Assembly: GCF_945957465.1 (NCBI RefSeq)
Contig: NZ_CAMFLC010000009.1
Location: forward strand, 40,245-104,244
DNA length: 64,000 nucleotides
Source of the DNA: an uncultured Leifsonia sp.
Lineage (GTDB): Bacteria; Actinomycetota; Actinomycetes; Actinomycetales; Microbacteriaceae
Direction of reading: 5' to 3'
The position numbers and the translations under genes were made by a program. This document shows positions 34,180-43,149 of the stretch, one piece after another. Numbering within the stretch: position 1 is the first letter of the stretch; each line of letters begins with the position of its first letter. The notes below the pieces were generated by a model. That model was given only the letters and a program-made list of their open reading frames with translations, was not told the origin of the DNA and ran no database searches.

Positions 34180-34221
34180 CCGACGTCCGCACTGCCATAC
34201 CGACGTCCGCACCTGCCATAC
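34180..34221 (+). repeat. Tandem 21-bp direct repeat in the DUF1707 promoter
   Basis: CGACGTCCGCACTGCCATAC is followed immediately by the same sequence with one extra C. The second copy ends in CATACT, which fits a -10 box for the gene whose ATG is 9 bp further on. The duplication therefore gives two copies of the promoter core. Confidence 0.7.
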
Positions 34222-34229
34222 TGGGGCGC

Positions 34230-34766
34230 ATGACCGACTTCGGGGATCCGTCCGGCGCATCGCTGCGCCTCAGCAACGACGAGAGGGAGCGCGCCGTGGC
34301 CGCCCTCCAGTCGCACGCCGCTCAGGGGCGGCTGAGCGACGGCGAGCTGCAGTCGCGCGTCACCGCCGCGCGCTCTGCGGTGACCCGTGGCGATCTCGCA
34401 CCGCTGTTCGCCGATCTGCCCGGTGTGCTCGATCTCGACGACGTCGCGACGGGAGCCGCGCCGGGAGCCGCACCGGGCGCCGCAGCGTCGGAACCGGCCT
34501 CGTCCGCCTGGCAGGCGTCCGGTCCGGGCCAGAGCCCCTACGGCCAGCGCCCGTACGACACGCCGCCCCCGTCGAGCGACCACGGGCGTCCGGTCAACCG
34601 CTGGGGTCTGCTGGTGGTGTCGATCATGCCCTTCGTCGCCGTCATCCTGTTCTTCGTGACGGGTCTCGCGTGGGGCTACCAGTACAGCTGGCTCTGGTTC
34701 CTGCTCATCCCGCTCGCGGGCGCGATCGTCTACGGTGTCGACGGCGGCGACCGCAGAAGGCGCTGA
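34230..34766 (+). CDS. DUF1707 (SHOCT-like) membrane protein
   Basis: A 178-aa protein. Residues 11–63 are a DUF1707 domain (LRLSNDERERAVAALQSHAA, then QGRLSDGELQSRVTAARSAV and DLAPLFADLP). A Pro/Ala/Gly-rich linker follows, then two membrane helices (LLVVSIMPFVAVILFFVTGL and WLWFLLIPLAGAIVYGV). The family is widespread in Actinobacteria; function unknown. The ATG is only about 9 bp from CATACT, so the message is probably leaderless or nearly so. Confidence 0.88.
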   Translation: MTDFGDPSGASLRLSNDERERAVAALQSHAAQGRLSDGELQSRVTAARSAVTRGDLAPLFADLPGVLDLDDVATGAAPGAAPGAAASEPASSAWQASGPGQSPYGQRPYDTPPPSSDHGRPVNRWGLLVVSIMPFVAVILFFVTGLAWGYQYSWLWFLLIPLAGAIVYGVDGGDRRRR

Positions 34767-34783
34767 CGCCGCAGCAGTTCCCG

Positions 34784-35869
34784 TCAGCCGACCGTCGCGC
34801 CGAAGAGCAGCCCGAGGAGGTAGGTGGCGGCGGCCGCACCGTAGCCGATCGCCAGCTGGCGCAGCGCCCTCTTGAGCGGGGAGGCGCCCGACAGCAGGCC
34901 GACCACCGCGCCCGTCCCGAGCAGCACCAGCCCCACGAGGACGGCGGAGACGATGATCGCGGCCGTCCCGGTCAGCCCGAACAGGAACGGGAGGATCGGG
35001 ATGAGCGCTCCCGAAGCGAAGAAGCAGAAGCTCGACACCGCCGCGCTCCAGCCGTTGCCGACGGCCTCGTGCTCGTCGGCGGTGGCGCTCTGGACGGCCA
35101 CCGGGGACGTGTAGGCGCCCAGGGTCGACAGCACCTCTCTGGCGTGCTCCTGCGCCTCGGTCTCGTCCATTCCGCGCGCGCGATAGACGAGCGTCAGCTC
35201 ATTGGCGTCCACGTCGAGGTGCGACAGCGCGGAGCTGGTGGCCGGGTTCGGGCTGGAGGCCTCCAGCAGCTCGCGCTGCGACCGCACCGAAACGTACTCG
35301 CCCGCTCCCATCGACAGGGCGCCCGCGAGCAGACCCGAGATGCCGGTGAGCAGTACGACGTGCGTCGGAACCCCGCTCGCGCTCACGCCGAGGACCAGCG
35401 CGAGGTTGCTGACGAGACCGTCGTTCGCGCCGAACACGGCGGCGCGGAACGTGCCGGAGAGGCGCTGCCGCCCGCGGGCGGCGAGCGCTCGGACGACCTC
35501 CTCGTGCACCTGCTCGTCCGCTGCCATCCGGGGTGTGGCGTCGGCGTCGTCGGCGTACGGCGACCGGGCCTCCGCGCGCTGGGCGAGGGCGAGGACGAAC
35601 ACCGAGCCGAACCGGCGCGCCAGGAAACCGAGCATGCGGGTGCGGACGTCCCCGCGGAGCGGCCGGCCGACCTGGTCTCCGAGCAGGGTGAGCCAGTGCT
35701 GTTCGTGGCGGCCCTCCGCTTCGGCGAGGGCGAGCAGGATCTCGCGCTCCTCGCCGTGGCGGCGGCCGGCCAGATCGCGGTAGACCGCCGCCTCCGCGCG
35801 TTCGTCGGCCAGGTAGCGGCGCCAGCGCTTGATATCGGCCGGGGAGGGGGTTCGTTCCGTGGGGGTCAT
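34784..35869 (-). CDS. VIT1/CCC1-family transporter with ferritin-like N-terminal domain
   Basis: A 361-aa protein. Residues 1–115 are a ferritin-like/rubrerythrin helical domain with EERAEAAVYRDLA-type helices and EAEGRHEQHW carrying iron-type ligands. Residues about 135–361 are the VIT1/CCC1 transporter with FRAAVFGANDGLVSNLALVLG, LSMGAGEYVSVRSQREL and five membrane helices. Members move Fe(II) or Mn(II). The same fusion, called membrane-bound ferritin, exports iron in other bacteria. The ATG overlaps the original stop of the upstream WYL gene (ATGA). Confidence 0.9.
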   Translation of the reverse strand: MTPTERTPSPADIKRWRRYLADERAEAAVYRDLAGRRHGEEREILLALAEAEGRHEQHWLTLLGDQVGRPLRGDVRTRMLGFLARRFGSVFVLALAQRAEARSPYADDADATPRMAADEQVHEEVVRALAARGRQRLSGTFRAAVFGANDGLVSNLALVLGVSASGVPTHVVLLTGISGLLAGALSMGAGEYVSVRSQRELLEASSPNPATSSALSHLDVDANELTLVYRARGMDETEAQEHAREVLSTLGAYTSPVAVQSATADEHEAVGNGWSAAVSSFCFFASGALIPILPFLFGLTGTAAIIVSAVLVGLVLLGTGAVVGLLSGASPLKRALRQLAIGYGAAAATYLLGLLFGATVG

Positions 35870-36779
35870 CGGTTGACGAGTCTAGTTGCGGCGTCGAAGC
35901 GCCGCCCCCAGAGCCGGGCCAGCTCGCGCACCTCGGGCGGGCCTTCGATGGTGAACGGCGCGTCGACCGCCGCGAGACCGAAGAGCGCCCATTCCGGCGA
36001 GTCCGCCGTGATCCTGACGCGCGTGCGCTGGGGATCCTCGGGGGCGGCCTCCGCCCAGCGGCCGATGGCCTGCTCGACGTCGCCGAGCGACGCTTCGATG
36101 ACGGCCTCGACGATCAGCGAGTCGGTCGTGCCGGCCAGGGAGGCCGTGACATACTCCGCGGCGTGGTCATCCGGTCGAGCCGGAAGCTGCGCCAGTCGTG
36201 GCGCTCGAGGTCGTAGGCCACCAGATACCAGCGGCGCCCGACCGAGACCAGGCGATGGGGCTCGACGGCGCGCTCCGAGGCCGCCCCGTCGCGGCGGGTG
36301 TACGAGAACGCAAGCCGCTCCTCGTCCCGGCAGGCCTGGGCGACGACCGTGAGCGCGTCCGCGTCGACGACGGGCGCCGGGCGCAGGTCGGCCGCGAGGG
36401 TCGCCACACGCAGTGCATCCACGCGCCGCTTCAGCCGCGGCGGCATCACCTGAACCACCTTGGCGAGCGCCCGGACCGACGCGTCGGCGACGCCGGCGAT
36501 ACCGCTCTGTGCCGCCGTGCGCAGGCCGACGGCGAGCGCCACCGCCTCGTCGTCGTCGACGACGAGCGGCGGCAGCGATGCGCCGGCGGCGAGCTGGTAC
36601 CCGCCGGCCACGCCCCGGGTCGCATCCACCGGATAGCCGAGCTCCCGCAGCCGCTCGACGTCTCTGCGGAGGGTGCGAGGCGACACCTGCGGCCGGTCGG
36701 CGAGTTCTTGGCCCGGCCAGTACCGATGCGTCTGCAGGAGTGAGAGCAGCTGGAGTGTGCGGGAGCCTGTGCAGGCCAT
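35866..36779 (-). pseudogene. HTH/WYL-domain transcriptional regulator, broken by an internal deletion
   Basis: The first 200 or so codons encode a normal regulator: a DeoR/HTH_11-like N-terminus (LQLLSLLQTHRYWPGQELAD, then SPRTLRRDVERLRELGYPV) and a WYL domain (AVEPHRLVSVGRRWYLVAYD, DWRSFRLDRM). Straight after RLDRM, near 36165, the frame shifts and stops at 36114. The normal C-terminal region is still present in another frame (AAEYVTASLAGTTDSLIVEA… ending RFDAATRLVNR with a TGA overlapping the transporter start). The usual 15–20 residues between 'RLDRM' and 'AAEYV' are missing, so this is a small deletion rather than a single-base read error. A truncated protein could still bind DNA. Confidence 0.78.
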
Positions 36780-36796
36780 GCGTCCAGTCTGGCGCC

Positions 36797-37786
36797 TCAA
36801 GCGGTCGGGATGTGGCCGCTATCCGAATCGCGTGGCGGGGGATCGGCGAGGAGCAGCGCCGGTGCGCCCCGGCGCGAGAGCGTCAGCACCGCCTCCGCGA
36901 CATGCTCGTCGCTCTCGAGCTGTTGCTCGATCGCGTAGAGATCGTCCGCGACGTCGGACTCCCTGTCGTCGCCCACGAGGTCGACGGCGGCGACCAGGAA
37001 GACGCGCCCGGGACCCACGTATTCCAGGTGCAGATAGGTGACTTTCTCGACGTCGGGATGACGCAGGATCGCGGCGAGCGCCGCTTGCGTCACCCGGTCA
37101 GGCGTCTGCTCACCGAGCAGGAACCGGCGGTTGCGGTCGATCAGCACGATGGCGACGACCGCCAGCAGCACCCCGACCAGGATGGAGCCGAGGGCGTCGA
37201 AGATCGCGTTTCCGGTCAGCTCGTGGAGCAGCACCCCGAGGAAAGCGATGACGAGTCCGATCAGGGCGGCGGCATCCTCGGCGAAGACGGCCCGCAGCGT
37301 GGGGTTGGACGTCCGGAACACATGCTCGAGAGTGCCGGTGTCGCGTGCGGCGGCCATCGAGCGAGCCTGCCGGAACGACTGCGCGAACGAGATCCCTTCG
37401 AACACGAAGGCCACGGCGAGCACGACGTAGTTGACGAGGTAGTCCGTCTCCGGTTCGCGCGCGCCGAGCTGACCGACCCCGTGCAGGATCGACACCACGG
37501 CGCCGGCCGTGAACAGCCCGACGGCCGCGAAGAGCGACCACACGTAGGTCTCCCTGCCGTACCCGCTCGGGTGCGAGGCGTCGCTGGGGCGTGCGGCCTG
37601 ACGCTCCGCCCGCAGCAGGAACACCTCGTTGCCGGAGTCGGCCCAGGAGTGCGCGGCTTCCGCCACCATCGACGCCGATCCGGTGATCGTGGCGGCGATG
37701 GTCTTGGCGATGGCGATGACGAGGTTCGCGCCGAAGGCGAGGATCACGGTGGAGAGACTCTCCGAGGACCGCTTGCGGGACGCCAT
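36797..37786 (-). CDS. Cation diffusion facilitator (CDF) transporter
   Basis: A 329-aa CDF transporter. Residues about 10–215 hold six helices with NLVIAIAKTIAATITGSASM, AEAAHSWADSGNEVFLL (HxxxD site in helix 2), TYVWSLFAAVGLFTAGA and the helix 5 site FAEDAAALIGLVIAFLG. The C-terminal cytoplasmic domain follows. It exports Zn(II) or related divalent metals in exchange for protons. It starts upstream of the broken WYL regulator with an 18-bp gap and reads the same way, so it may share an operon with it and the VIT1-like gene. Confidence 0.92.
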   Translation of the reverse strand: MASRKRSSESLSTVILAFGANLVIAIAKTIAATITGSASMVAEAAHSWADSGNEVFLLRAERQAARPSDASHPSGYGRETYVWSLFAAVGLFTAGAVVSILHGVGQLGAREPETDYLVNYVVLAVAFVFEGISFAQSFRQARSMAAARDTGTLEHVFRTSNPTLRAVFAEDAAALIGLVIAFLGVLLHELTGNAIFDALGSILVGVLLAVVAIVLIDRNRRFLLGEQTPDRVTQAALAAILRHPDVEKVTYLHLEYVGPGRVFLVAAVDLVGDDRESDVADDLYAIEQQLESDEHVAEAVLTLSRRGAPALLLADPPPRDSDSGHIPTA

Positions 37787-37833
37787 GCAGCCACCCTACG
37801 ACGGGCTGCGATCCCGGACAGGGCATCGTGGAC

Positions 37834-37869
37834 GACGAAGGCCCCGATCTTTCGATCGGGGCCTTCGTC
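37834..37869 (-). terminator. Terminator downstream of tRNA-Leu
   Basis: A perfect 16-bp stem (arms 37834–37849 and 37854–37869, GACGAAGGCCCCGATC) closed by a four-base TTTC loop, 7 bp past the tRNA 3' end in the tRNA direction. The stem is bidirectional. Confidence 0.85.
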
Positions 37870-37876
37870 TGTTCGG

Positions 37877-37961
37877 TGTCCGAGGGGGGACTTGAACCCC
37901 CACGCCCTATACGGGCACTAGCACCTCAAGCTAGCGCGTCTGCCATTTCCGCCACCCGGAC
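37877..37961 (-). tRNA. tRNA-Leu (anticodon GAG)
   Basis: An 85-nt tRNA read on the minus strand. The acceptor stem pairs GTCCGGG with CTCGGAC. The D arm begins TGGCGGAAATGGCAGACGC. The anticodon stem CTAGC/GCTAG closes the loop TTGAGGT with anticodon GAG (Leu, CUC/CUU). A long variable arm (GTGCCCGTATAGGGCGT) is typical of a class II tRNA. The T arm is GGGGGTTCAAGTCCCCC. CCA is not encoded. Confidence 0.97.
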
Positions 37962-38083
37962 AGGTGATTGCCGGCCGCCGTGGTTCCGGCTGCCGAAGAA
38001 AGACATTAGCACGAAACGTCGCGCCGGTTTCACATCGTCGCGCAGCCCGGGCGTGGCGGAACGGCCCCCGGTAGCGTTGAGCC

Positions 38084-39421
38084 ATGACCGACGCTCCCGA
38101 CACCCCCGAAGCGGCCGTCTCCGACACGGCCGGACTCGATGAGACCGCGATCATCGCGCGGGACCTCATCCGGTTCGACACCACGAACTACGGCGAAGGC
38201 CGCTCCAACGGCGAGACCGACGCGGCCGAGTATGTCGAGGCACGCCTGAGCGCGCTGGGCCTGGCGCCCCGCATGTTCGAGTCCGATCCGGGACGCACGA
38301 GTGTGGTCGCACGGGTGGAGGGACGCGACCGCAGCAAGCCCGCCCTCGTCGTGCACGGTCACCTCGACGTGGTGCCCGCCGATCCGCGCAACTGGACGGT
38401 CGACCCGTTCGGGGGCGTCATCCGCGACGGGCTGCTCTGGGGCCGCGGCGCGGTCGACATGAAGAACATGGACGCGATGATCGTGACCGCGGTGGGCGAC
38501 ATCCTGACCGCGGGGGACCAGCCGGAGCGTGACCTCGTTCTCGGCTTCTTCGCCGACGAGGAGGACGGCGGCCGTCGCGGCTCGCACTTCCTGGTCGACA
38601 CGCAGCCCGAGCTCTTCGCGGGGGCGACCGAGGCGATCAGCGAAGTGGGAGGTTACTCCATCGACCTCGCGGGTCGCCGCGCCTACCTGCTGCAGACCGG
38701 CGAGAAGTCCCTCGTCTGGATCAAGCTCATCGCGCGCGGCCGGGCGGCGCACGGATCCCGGCTCATCCGCGAGAACGCGCTCACGAGGCTCGCGGAGGCC
38801 GTGGTCGCCATCGGCCGACGCGAGTGGCCCGTCCAGCTCACCGACACCACGAGCCGCCTCATCGCGGAGCTCGCGCGGCTCCTCGAGGTGGATCCCGAGC
38901 GGGTCGGCCCCGACGAGATCGTCCTGCGCACGGGCACGGCAGCGGGGTTCATCCTCGCGACCCTGCGTGCGACCAGCAATCCCACGGTGCTGGAGGCGGG
39001 CTACAAGCACAATGTGATCCCCGACACGGCGGAGGCGCTGGTCGACATCCGCACGCTGCCGGGCGACGAGGACCGGGTGCTCGCCGAGGTGCGCGAACTG
39101 GTGGGCGACGATGTCGAGATCGAGATCATGCACCGCGACATCGGCCTGGAAGCCTCCTTCGGCGGAGAGCTCGTCGATGCGATCGCCGGCACCCTCGAGC
39201 GCCACGACCCGGGCGCACCCGTCCTGCCGTACCTGCTCTCGGGCGGCACCGACAACAAGGCGCTCAGCCGGCTCGGGATCACCGGCTACGGCTTCGCGCC
39301 GCTGCGCCTGCCGAGCGATCTCGACTTCCCCGGTATGTTCCACGGCGTCGACGAGCGCGTGCCTCTCGACGCGCTAGTGTTCGGCAGGACCGTTCTGCGC
39401 GACCTCCTGCGCAGCTACTGA
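38084..39421 (+). CDS. M20-family metallopeptidase / amidohydrolase
   Basis: A 445-aa dizinc hydrolase. The family motifs are present: [12 protein letters not shown] (first zinc His and catalytic Asp), [17 protein letters not shown] (bridging Asp), FADEEDGG (catalytic Glu and zinc Glu) and the C-terminal zinc His region [10 protein letters not shown] dimerisation domain lies at about residues 205–330. It probably cleaves small peptides or acylated amino acids. The substrate is not readable. It starts with little leader and is followed 9 bp later by uppP, so the two may be co-transcribed. Confidence 0.92.
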   Translation: MTDAPDTPEAAVSDTAGLDETAIIARDLIRFDTTNYGEGRSNGETDAAEYVEARLSALGLAPRMFESDPGRTSVVARVEGRDRSKPALVVHGHLDVVPADPRNWTVDPFGGVIRDGLLWGRGAVDMKNMDAMIVTAVGDILTAGDQPERDLVLGFFADEEDGGRRGSHFLVDTQPELFAGATEAISEVGGYSIDLAGRRAYLLQTGEKSLVWIKLIARGRAAHGSRLIRENALTRLAEAVVAIGRREWPVQLTDTTSRLIAELARLLEVDPERVGPDEIVLRTGTAAGFILATLRATSNPTVLEAGYKHNVIPDTAEALVDIRTLPGDEDRVLAEVRELVGDDVEIEIMHRDIGLEASFGGELVDAIAGTLERHDPGAPVLPYLLSGGTDNKALSRLGITGYGFAPLRLPSDLDFPGMFHGVDERVPLDALVFGRTVLRDLLRSY

Positions 39422-39429
39422 AAGAGCAC

Positions 39430-40293
39430 ATGGACTTCATCAACGCCGTCATCCTCGGGCTCGTCCAGGGACTGACCGAGTTCCTGCCGATCTCCTCCAG
39501 CGCGCACATCCGCATCGTGGGCGAGCTGCTGGGCACCGGAGCCGATCCGGGCGCGCGGTTCACCGCGATCATCCAGCTGGGCACGGAGGCCGCTGTGCTG
39601 CTGTACTTCTGGAGGGACATCACCCGCATCGTGTCGCGCTGGTTCCAGTCGCTGTTCGGCCGGGTGCCGCGCAACGATCCCGACGCCAGGATGGGGTGGC
39701 TGGTCATCCTCGGCAGCATCCCGATCGTGGTCCTGGGGCTCCTGTTCCAGGACGCGATCGAGACGACCTTCCGGTCGCTGTGGATCGTCGCGACGACGCT
39801 CATCGTGTTCGGCGTGCTGCTGGGCATCGCGGACCGGGTGGGCGCCAAGACGCGCCGGTTGCGGGAGCTCACCTGGGGCCACGGCATCGTCTTCGGGTTC
39901 GCCCAGGCGCTCGCGCTGATCCCGGGCGTCTCCCGTTCCGGCGGCACGATCACGGCCGGGCTGTTCATGGGCTACCAGCGCCGGGCGGCCGCGCGGTACT
40001 CGTTCCTGCTGGCACTGCCCGCTGTGTTCGGCAGTGGCTTCTACCAGCTCTACAAGGCGGTCAAGGAGCCGTGCACGTCGGCACTGGCGTCCGCCGGGAC
40101 GTGCACGCCCGAGGTCTTCGGACCGGCCGAGACGGCTGTGGCGACAGTGGTCGCGTTCGTGGTGGGCCTGCTCGTGATCGCGTTCTTCATGGGGTACATC
40201 TCCCGGCGGAGCTTCCTGCCGTTCGTGATCTACCGCATCGCGCTCGGCGTGCTGCTGATGATCCTGCTCGCCACCGGCGTGCTCGCGGCCTGA
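39430..40293 (+). CDS. uppP: Undecaprenyl-diphosphatase UppP (BacA)
   Basis: A 287-aa membrane enzyme that dephosphorylates undecaprenyl pyrophosphate to recycle the cell-wall lipid carrier; overexpression gives bacitracin resistance. The diagnostic motifs are present: [16 protein letters not shown] (Glu/Ser active-site block) at the N-terminus and [18 protein letters not shown] with the catalytic Ser/Arg in the centre. Eight or so helices follow the family pattern. Confidence 0.97.
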   Translation: MDFINAVILGLVQGLTEFLPISSSAHIRIVGELLGTGADPGARFTAIIQLGTEAAVLLYFWRDITRIVSRWFQSLFGRVPRNDPDARMGWLVILGSIPIVVLGLLFQDAIETTFRSLWIVATTLIVFGVLLGIADRVGAKTRRLRELTWGHGIVFGFAQALALIPGVSRSGGTITAGLFMGYQRRAAARYSFLLALPAVFGSGFYQLYKAVKEPCTSALASAGTCTPEVFGPAETAVATVVAFVVGLLVIAFFMGYISRRSFLPFVIYRIALGVLLMILLATGVLAA

Positions 40294-40348
40294 GGCTCGT
40301 CGTGCCGCCCGCGTCGACACGTCGCCGCGGGTGAATTCCTGCGCGGAA

Positions 40349-41272
40349 TCAGCCGCGCCGTGGGTCGTCGCCCGCGTGACCGTCGCGGCCGTCGCCGCGC
40401 CGGCGCAGGTAGCGCTCGAATTCCTGCGCGATCGCCTCGCCGCTGGCCTCGGGGGAGTCGACCGTGTCGCGTGCCTGCTCGAGCTGTTGGATGTAGGCGG
40501 CCATCTCCTCGTCGTCGGAGGCGAGCGCGTCGATGCCGGCCTCCCAAGCGGCGGCCTCTTCGACGAGCGAACCGCGGGGGATCGTCACGTCGACGAGCTC
40601 CTCGAGCTTGTCGATCAGGGCGAGGACCGCTTTGGGGCTGGGCGCGTTGTGCACGTAGTGCGGCACGGACGCCCAGATCGAGATCGTCGGGATTCCCACG
40701 TCCTCCGCGCCCTCGGCGAGCGCGCTCAGGATGCCCACCGGACCCTCGTAGGTCGATCGCTCGATGCCGAGCTCGGCACGCACGGCCGCCGACTCGCTCG
40801 ACGCGAACACCGAGATCGGCCGGGTGTGCGGCACGTCCGCGAGCATCGCGCCGAGGAAGACGATCACCCCGATGTCCTCCGCGAGCGCCGCATCCATGAT
40901 CTCGGCCGTGAAGCTGCGCCAGCTGCGAGACGGCTCGGTGCCGAGCAGCAGGAAGATGTTGCCCGCGTTGTCGCCCGTGACGTCGAGCTCGGCATCGCCC
41001 GCGAGCGCATCGCCGACGCGCCCGGGACGCGCCGGACCCATCATCACAGCCGACGGCCAGATCAGCCGTCGCCGCCCGTCGTCGTCGGCGACGACGGGGC
41101 GGTTGAACTGGAAGTCGAAGTACAGCTCGGGATCCACTTCGGCGATCGGAACGACGTCGAGTTGCTCCTTCAGCGTCTTCACGGCGCCGCTGGCGGCCTC
41201 GCCTGCGTCGTTCCACCCTTCGAAGGCCACCACCAGGATGCGGCCGCCGAGGATGTTCTTCGCGTCAGTCAC
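40349..41272 (-). CDS. PAC2-family protein
   Basis: A 307-aa protein with the PAC2 pattern: LVVAFEGWNDAGEAASGAV near the start, FDFQFNRPVV, EDIGVIVFLGAMLADVPHTRP and GIPTISIWASVPHYV. PAC2 proteins are related to proteasome-assembly chaperones in archaea and eukaryotes. In Actinobacteria without a proteasome the role is unknown. The GTG at 41272 is chosen from the conserved start. It is divergent from the HAD gene, and its C-terminus is an acidic Arg/Asp/Gly-rich tail. Confidence 0.88.
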   Translation of the reverse strand: MTDAKNILGGRILVVAFEGWNDAGEAASGAVKTLKEQLDVVPIAEVDPELYFDFQFNRPVVADDDGRRRLIWPSAVMMGPARPGRVGDALAGDAELDVTGDNAGNIFLLLGTEPSRSWRSFTAEIMDAALAEDIGVIVFLGAMLADVPHTRPISVFASSESAAVRAELGIERSTYEGPVGILSALAEGAEDVGIPTISIWASVPHYVHNAPSPKAVLALIDKLEELVDVTIPRGSLVEEAAAWEAGIDALASDDEEMAAYIQQLEQARDTVDSPEASGEAIAQEFERYLRRRGDGRDGHAGDDPRRG

Positions 41273-41358
41273 GTGGCTTACTCGTCCTCTCGTCGGCGAC
41301 CGGGCGGGCGCCATCCATCCAGGATAGGCCCGACCCCGTCGCGATAGACTTGCCGGTC

Positions 41359-42045
41359 GTGACCGAATCGACCACTTCTGCGATGCCGGCCGCCGTCTTC
41401 TGGGACATGGACGGCACCCTCGTCGACACCGAACCGTACTGGATGGCCTCCGAGCAGGAGCTCGTCGGCTCGTTCGGAGGCACCTGGACCCACGACGACG
41501 GGCTCCTGCTCGTCGGTCTGGGACTGTGGAACTCGGCCGAGATCCTCCAGTCGCGGGGCGTCGAGCTCTCAGCAGACGAGATCGTGCACTGGCTGACCGA
41601 GCGGGTCCGCGAGAGGCTCGTGACGCAGGGCGTGCCGTGGCGCCCGGGCGCGCGCGAGTTGCTGCAGTCGCTGCGGGAGCGCGGGGTCCGCACCGCCCTG
41701 GTGACCATGTCGGTACGCAGCATGGCCGAGCAGATCGTCTCCGCCATCCCGTTCGACGCATTCGACGTGATCGTGAGCGGAGACGAGGTCGGCGAGCCCA
41801 AGCCGCATCCCGAGCCCTACCTCCGCGCCGCCGAGCTGCTGGGCGTCGAACCGGTCGACGCCGTCGCCATCGAGGACTCGCTGGTCGGGCTGTCGTCGGC
41901 CGTGGCCTCCGGCGCCACGACCATCGGCGTCCCGCACATCGTCCCGCTGCCGGAGTCGGATGAGCACACGCTGTGGGAGTCGCTCGCCGGCCGCACGGCC
42001 GACGACGTCGCGGCCGTCGCGGCAGCGCGGGAGGGGGCGCGATGA
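41359..42045 (+). CDS. HAD-superfamily phosphatase
   Basis: A 228-aa hydrolase, subfamily IA. Motif I FWDMDGTLVDTEP carries the nucleophile Asp, motif II is ALVTMS, and motif III/IV is GEPKPHPEPYLRAAELLG, VAIEDSLVGLSSA. It dephosphorylates a small metabolite. AGACT stands a few bases before the GTG, so it is probably leaderless. Its stop overlaps the trmI start. Confidence 0.9.
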   Translation: MTESTTSAMPAAVFWDMDGTLVDTEPYWMASEQELVGSFGGTWTHDDGLLLVGLGLWNSAEILQSRGVELSADEIVHWLTERVRERLVTQGVPWRPGARELLQSLRERGVRTALVTMSVRSMAEQIVSAIPFDAFDVIVSGDEVGEPKPHPEPYLRAAELLGVEPVDAVAIEDSLVGLSSAVASGATTIGVPHIVPLPESDEHTLWESLAGRTADDVAAVAAAREGAR

Positions 42046-43085
42046 GCGCCGATCGTCGCAGTTCCGGTCCCTTCCGTGTCGGCGACCGGGTGCAGCTCAC
42101 CGGGCCCAAGGGCCGGATGAACACCATCACCCTGGAGCCGGGCAAGCTGTTCCACAGTCATCGGGGCGTGCTCGCGCACGACGCCATCATCGGATTGCCC
42201 GACGGCTCCGTGGTGACCAACAATGCGGGCGTCGAGCACTTGGCGCTGCGCCCGCTCCTCAACGACTTCGTGATGTCGATGCCGCGCGGCGCGGCGATCG
42301 TGTACCCGAAGGACGCCGCGCAGATCCTGGCGCTGGCCGACATCTTCCCCGGGGCGACAGTCGTGGAGGCCGGCGTCGGCTCCGGCGCTCTGTCGCTGTG
42401 GCTGCTGCGGGCCATCGGGCCGGAAGGCCGGCTGCTCTCGTTCGAGCGCCGGGACGAGTTCGCCGACGTCGCGCGGGCGAACGCCGCGACCTTCCTCGGC
42501 TCCGACCCCGAGAACTGGACGGTGACCGTCGGCGACCTCCAAGACGCCCTCCCGGCCGCGGTCGAGCCCGCCAGCGTCGATCGCGTCGTGCTCGACATGC
42601 TCGCGCCGTGGGAGACCCTCGACGTGGTGACCGATGCCCTCAAGCCCGGCGGCGTCGTGCTCTGCTACGTCGCCACGGTGACACAGCTCTCCCGGGTCGC
42701 CGAGGCGATCCGCGCCACCGGCCACTACACGCACCCGCAGTCGAGCGAGACGATGGTGCGCGGCTGGCACGTGGAAGGGCTGGCCGTGCGCCCGGATCAC
42801 CGCATGATCGCGCACACGGGCTTCCTCATCACCGCCAGACGGCTGGCTCCCGGCACCGTGCTTCCCGAGCTCAAGCGGCGCCCGTCCAAGAGCGACTACG
42901 ACGACGCCGACGTCGAGGCCTGGACGCCCGGCGCGCTGGGCGAGCGGCAGTCCAGCCCGAAGAGCCTGCGCAAGCGCATGCGGGAGGCTTCGGCCAGCGC
43001 CGAGCTGGCTCGCGGAGCCGAGTCGGGGGCCGGCTCCGACACCGGGAGCGCTGCAGGTGACGAGCGCGACCCGTACGTCGACTAG
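42042..43085 (+). CDS. trmI: tRNA (adenine58-N1)-methyltransferase TrmI
   Basis: A 347-aa SAM-dependent enzyme that makes m1A58 in the T loop of tRNA. It has an N-terminal RNA-binding domain (FRVGDRVQLTGPKGRMNTIT), the SAM motif VVEAGVGSGALSLWLLRA and the later motif DRVVLDMLAPWE. The C-terminal 60 residues are a low-complexity Ser/Ala/Gly tail outside the usual domain. The ATG overlaps the HAD stop. In mycobacteria this gene lies near the Pup-proteasome locus; none of those genes follows here. Confidence 0.95.
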   Translation: MSADRRSSGPFRVGDRVQLTGPKGRMNTITLEPGKLFHSHRGVLAHDAIIGLPDGSVVTNNAGVEHLALRPLLNDFVMSMPRGAAIVYPKDAAQILALADIFPGATVVEAGVGSGALSLWLLRAIGPEGRLLSFERRDEFADVARANAATFLGSDPENWTVTVGDLQDALPAAVEPASVDRVVLDMLAPWETLDVVTDALKPGGVVLCYVATVTQLSRVAEAIRATGHYTHPQSSETMVRGWHVEGLAVRPDHRMIAHTGFLITARRLAPGTVLPELKRRPSKSDYDDADVEAWTPGALGERQSSPKSLRKRMREASASAELARGAESGAGSDTGSAAGDERDPYVD

Positions 43086-43149
43086 CATGAATGAGGTCGT
43101 GAGGCGTGTGCCTCCGAGCCTCCCCACCGATCGCACCGAAAGAGGACCC

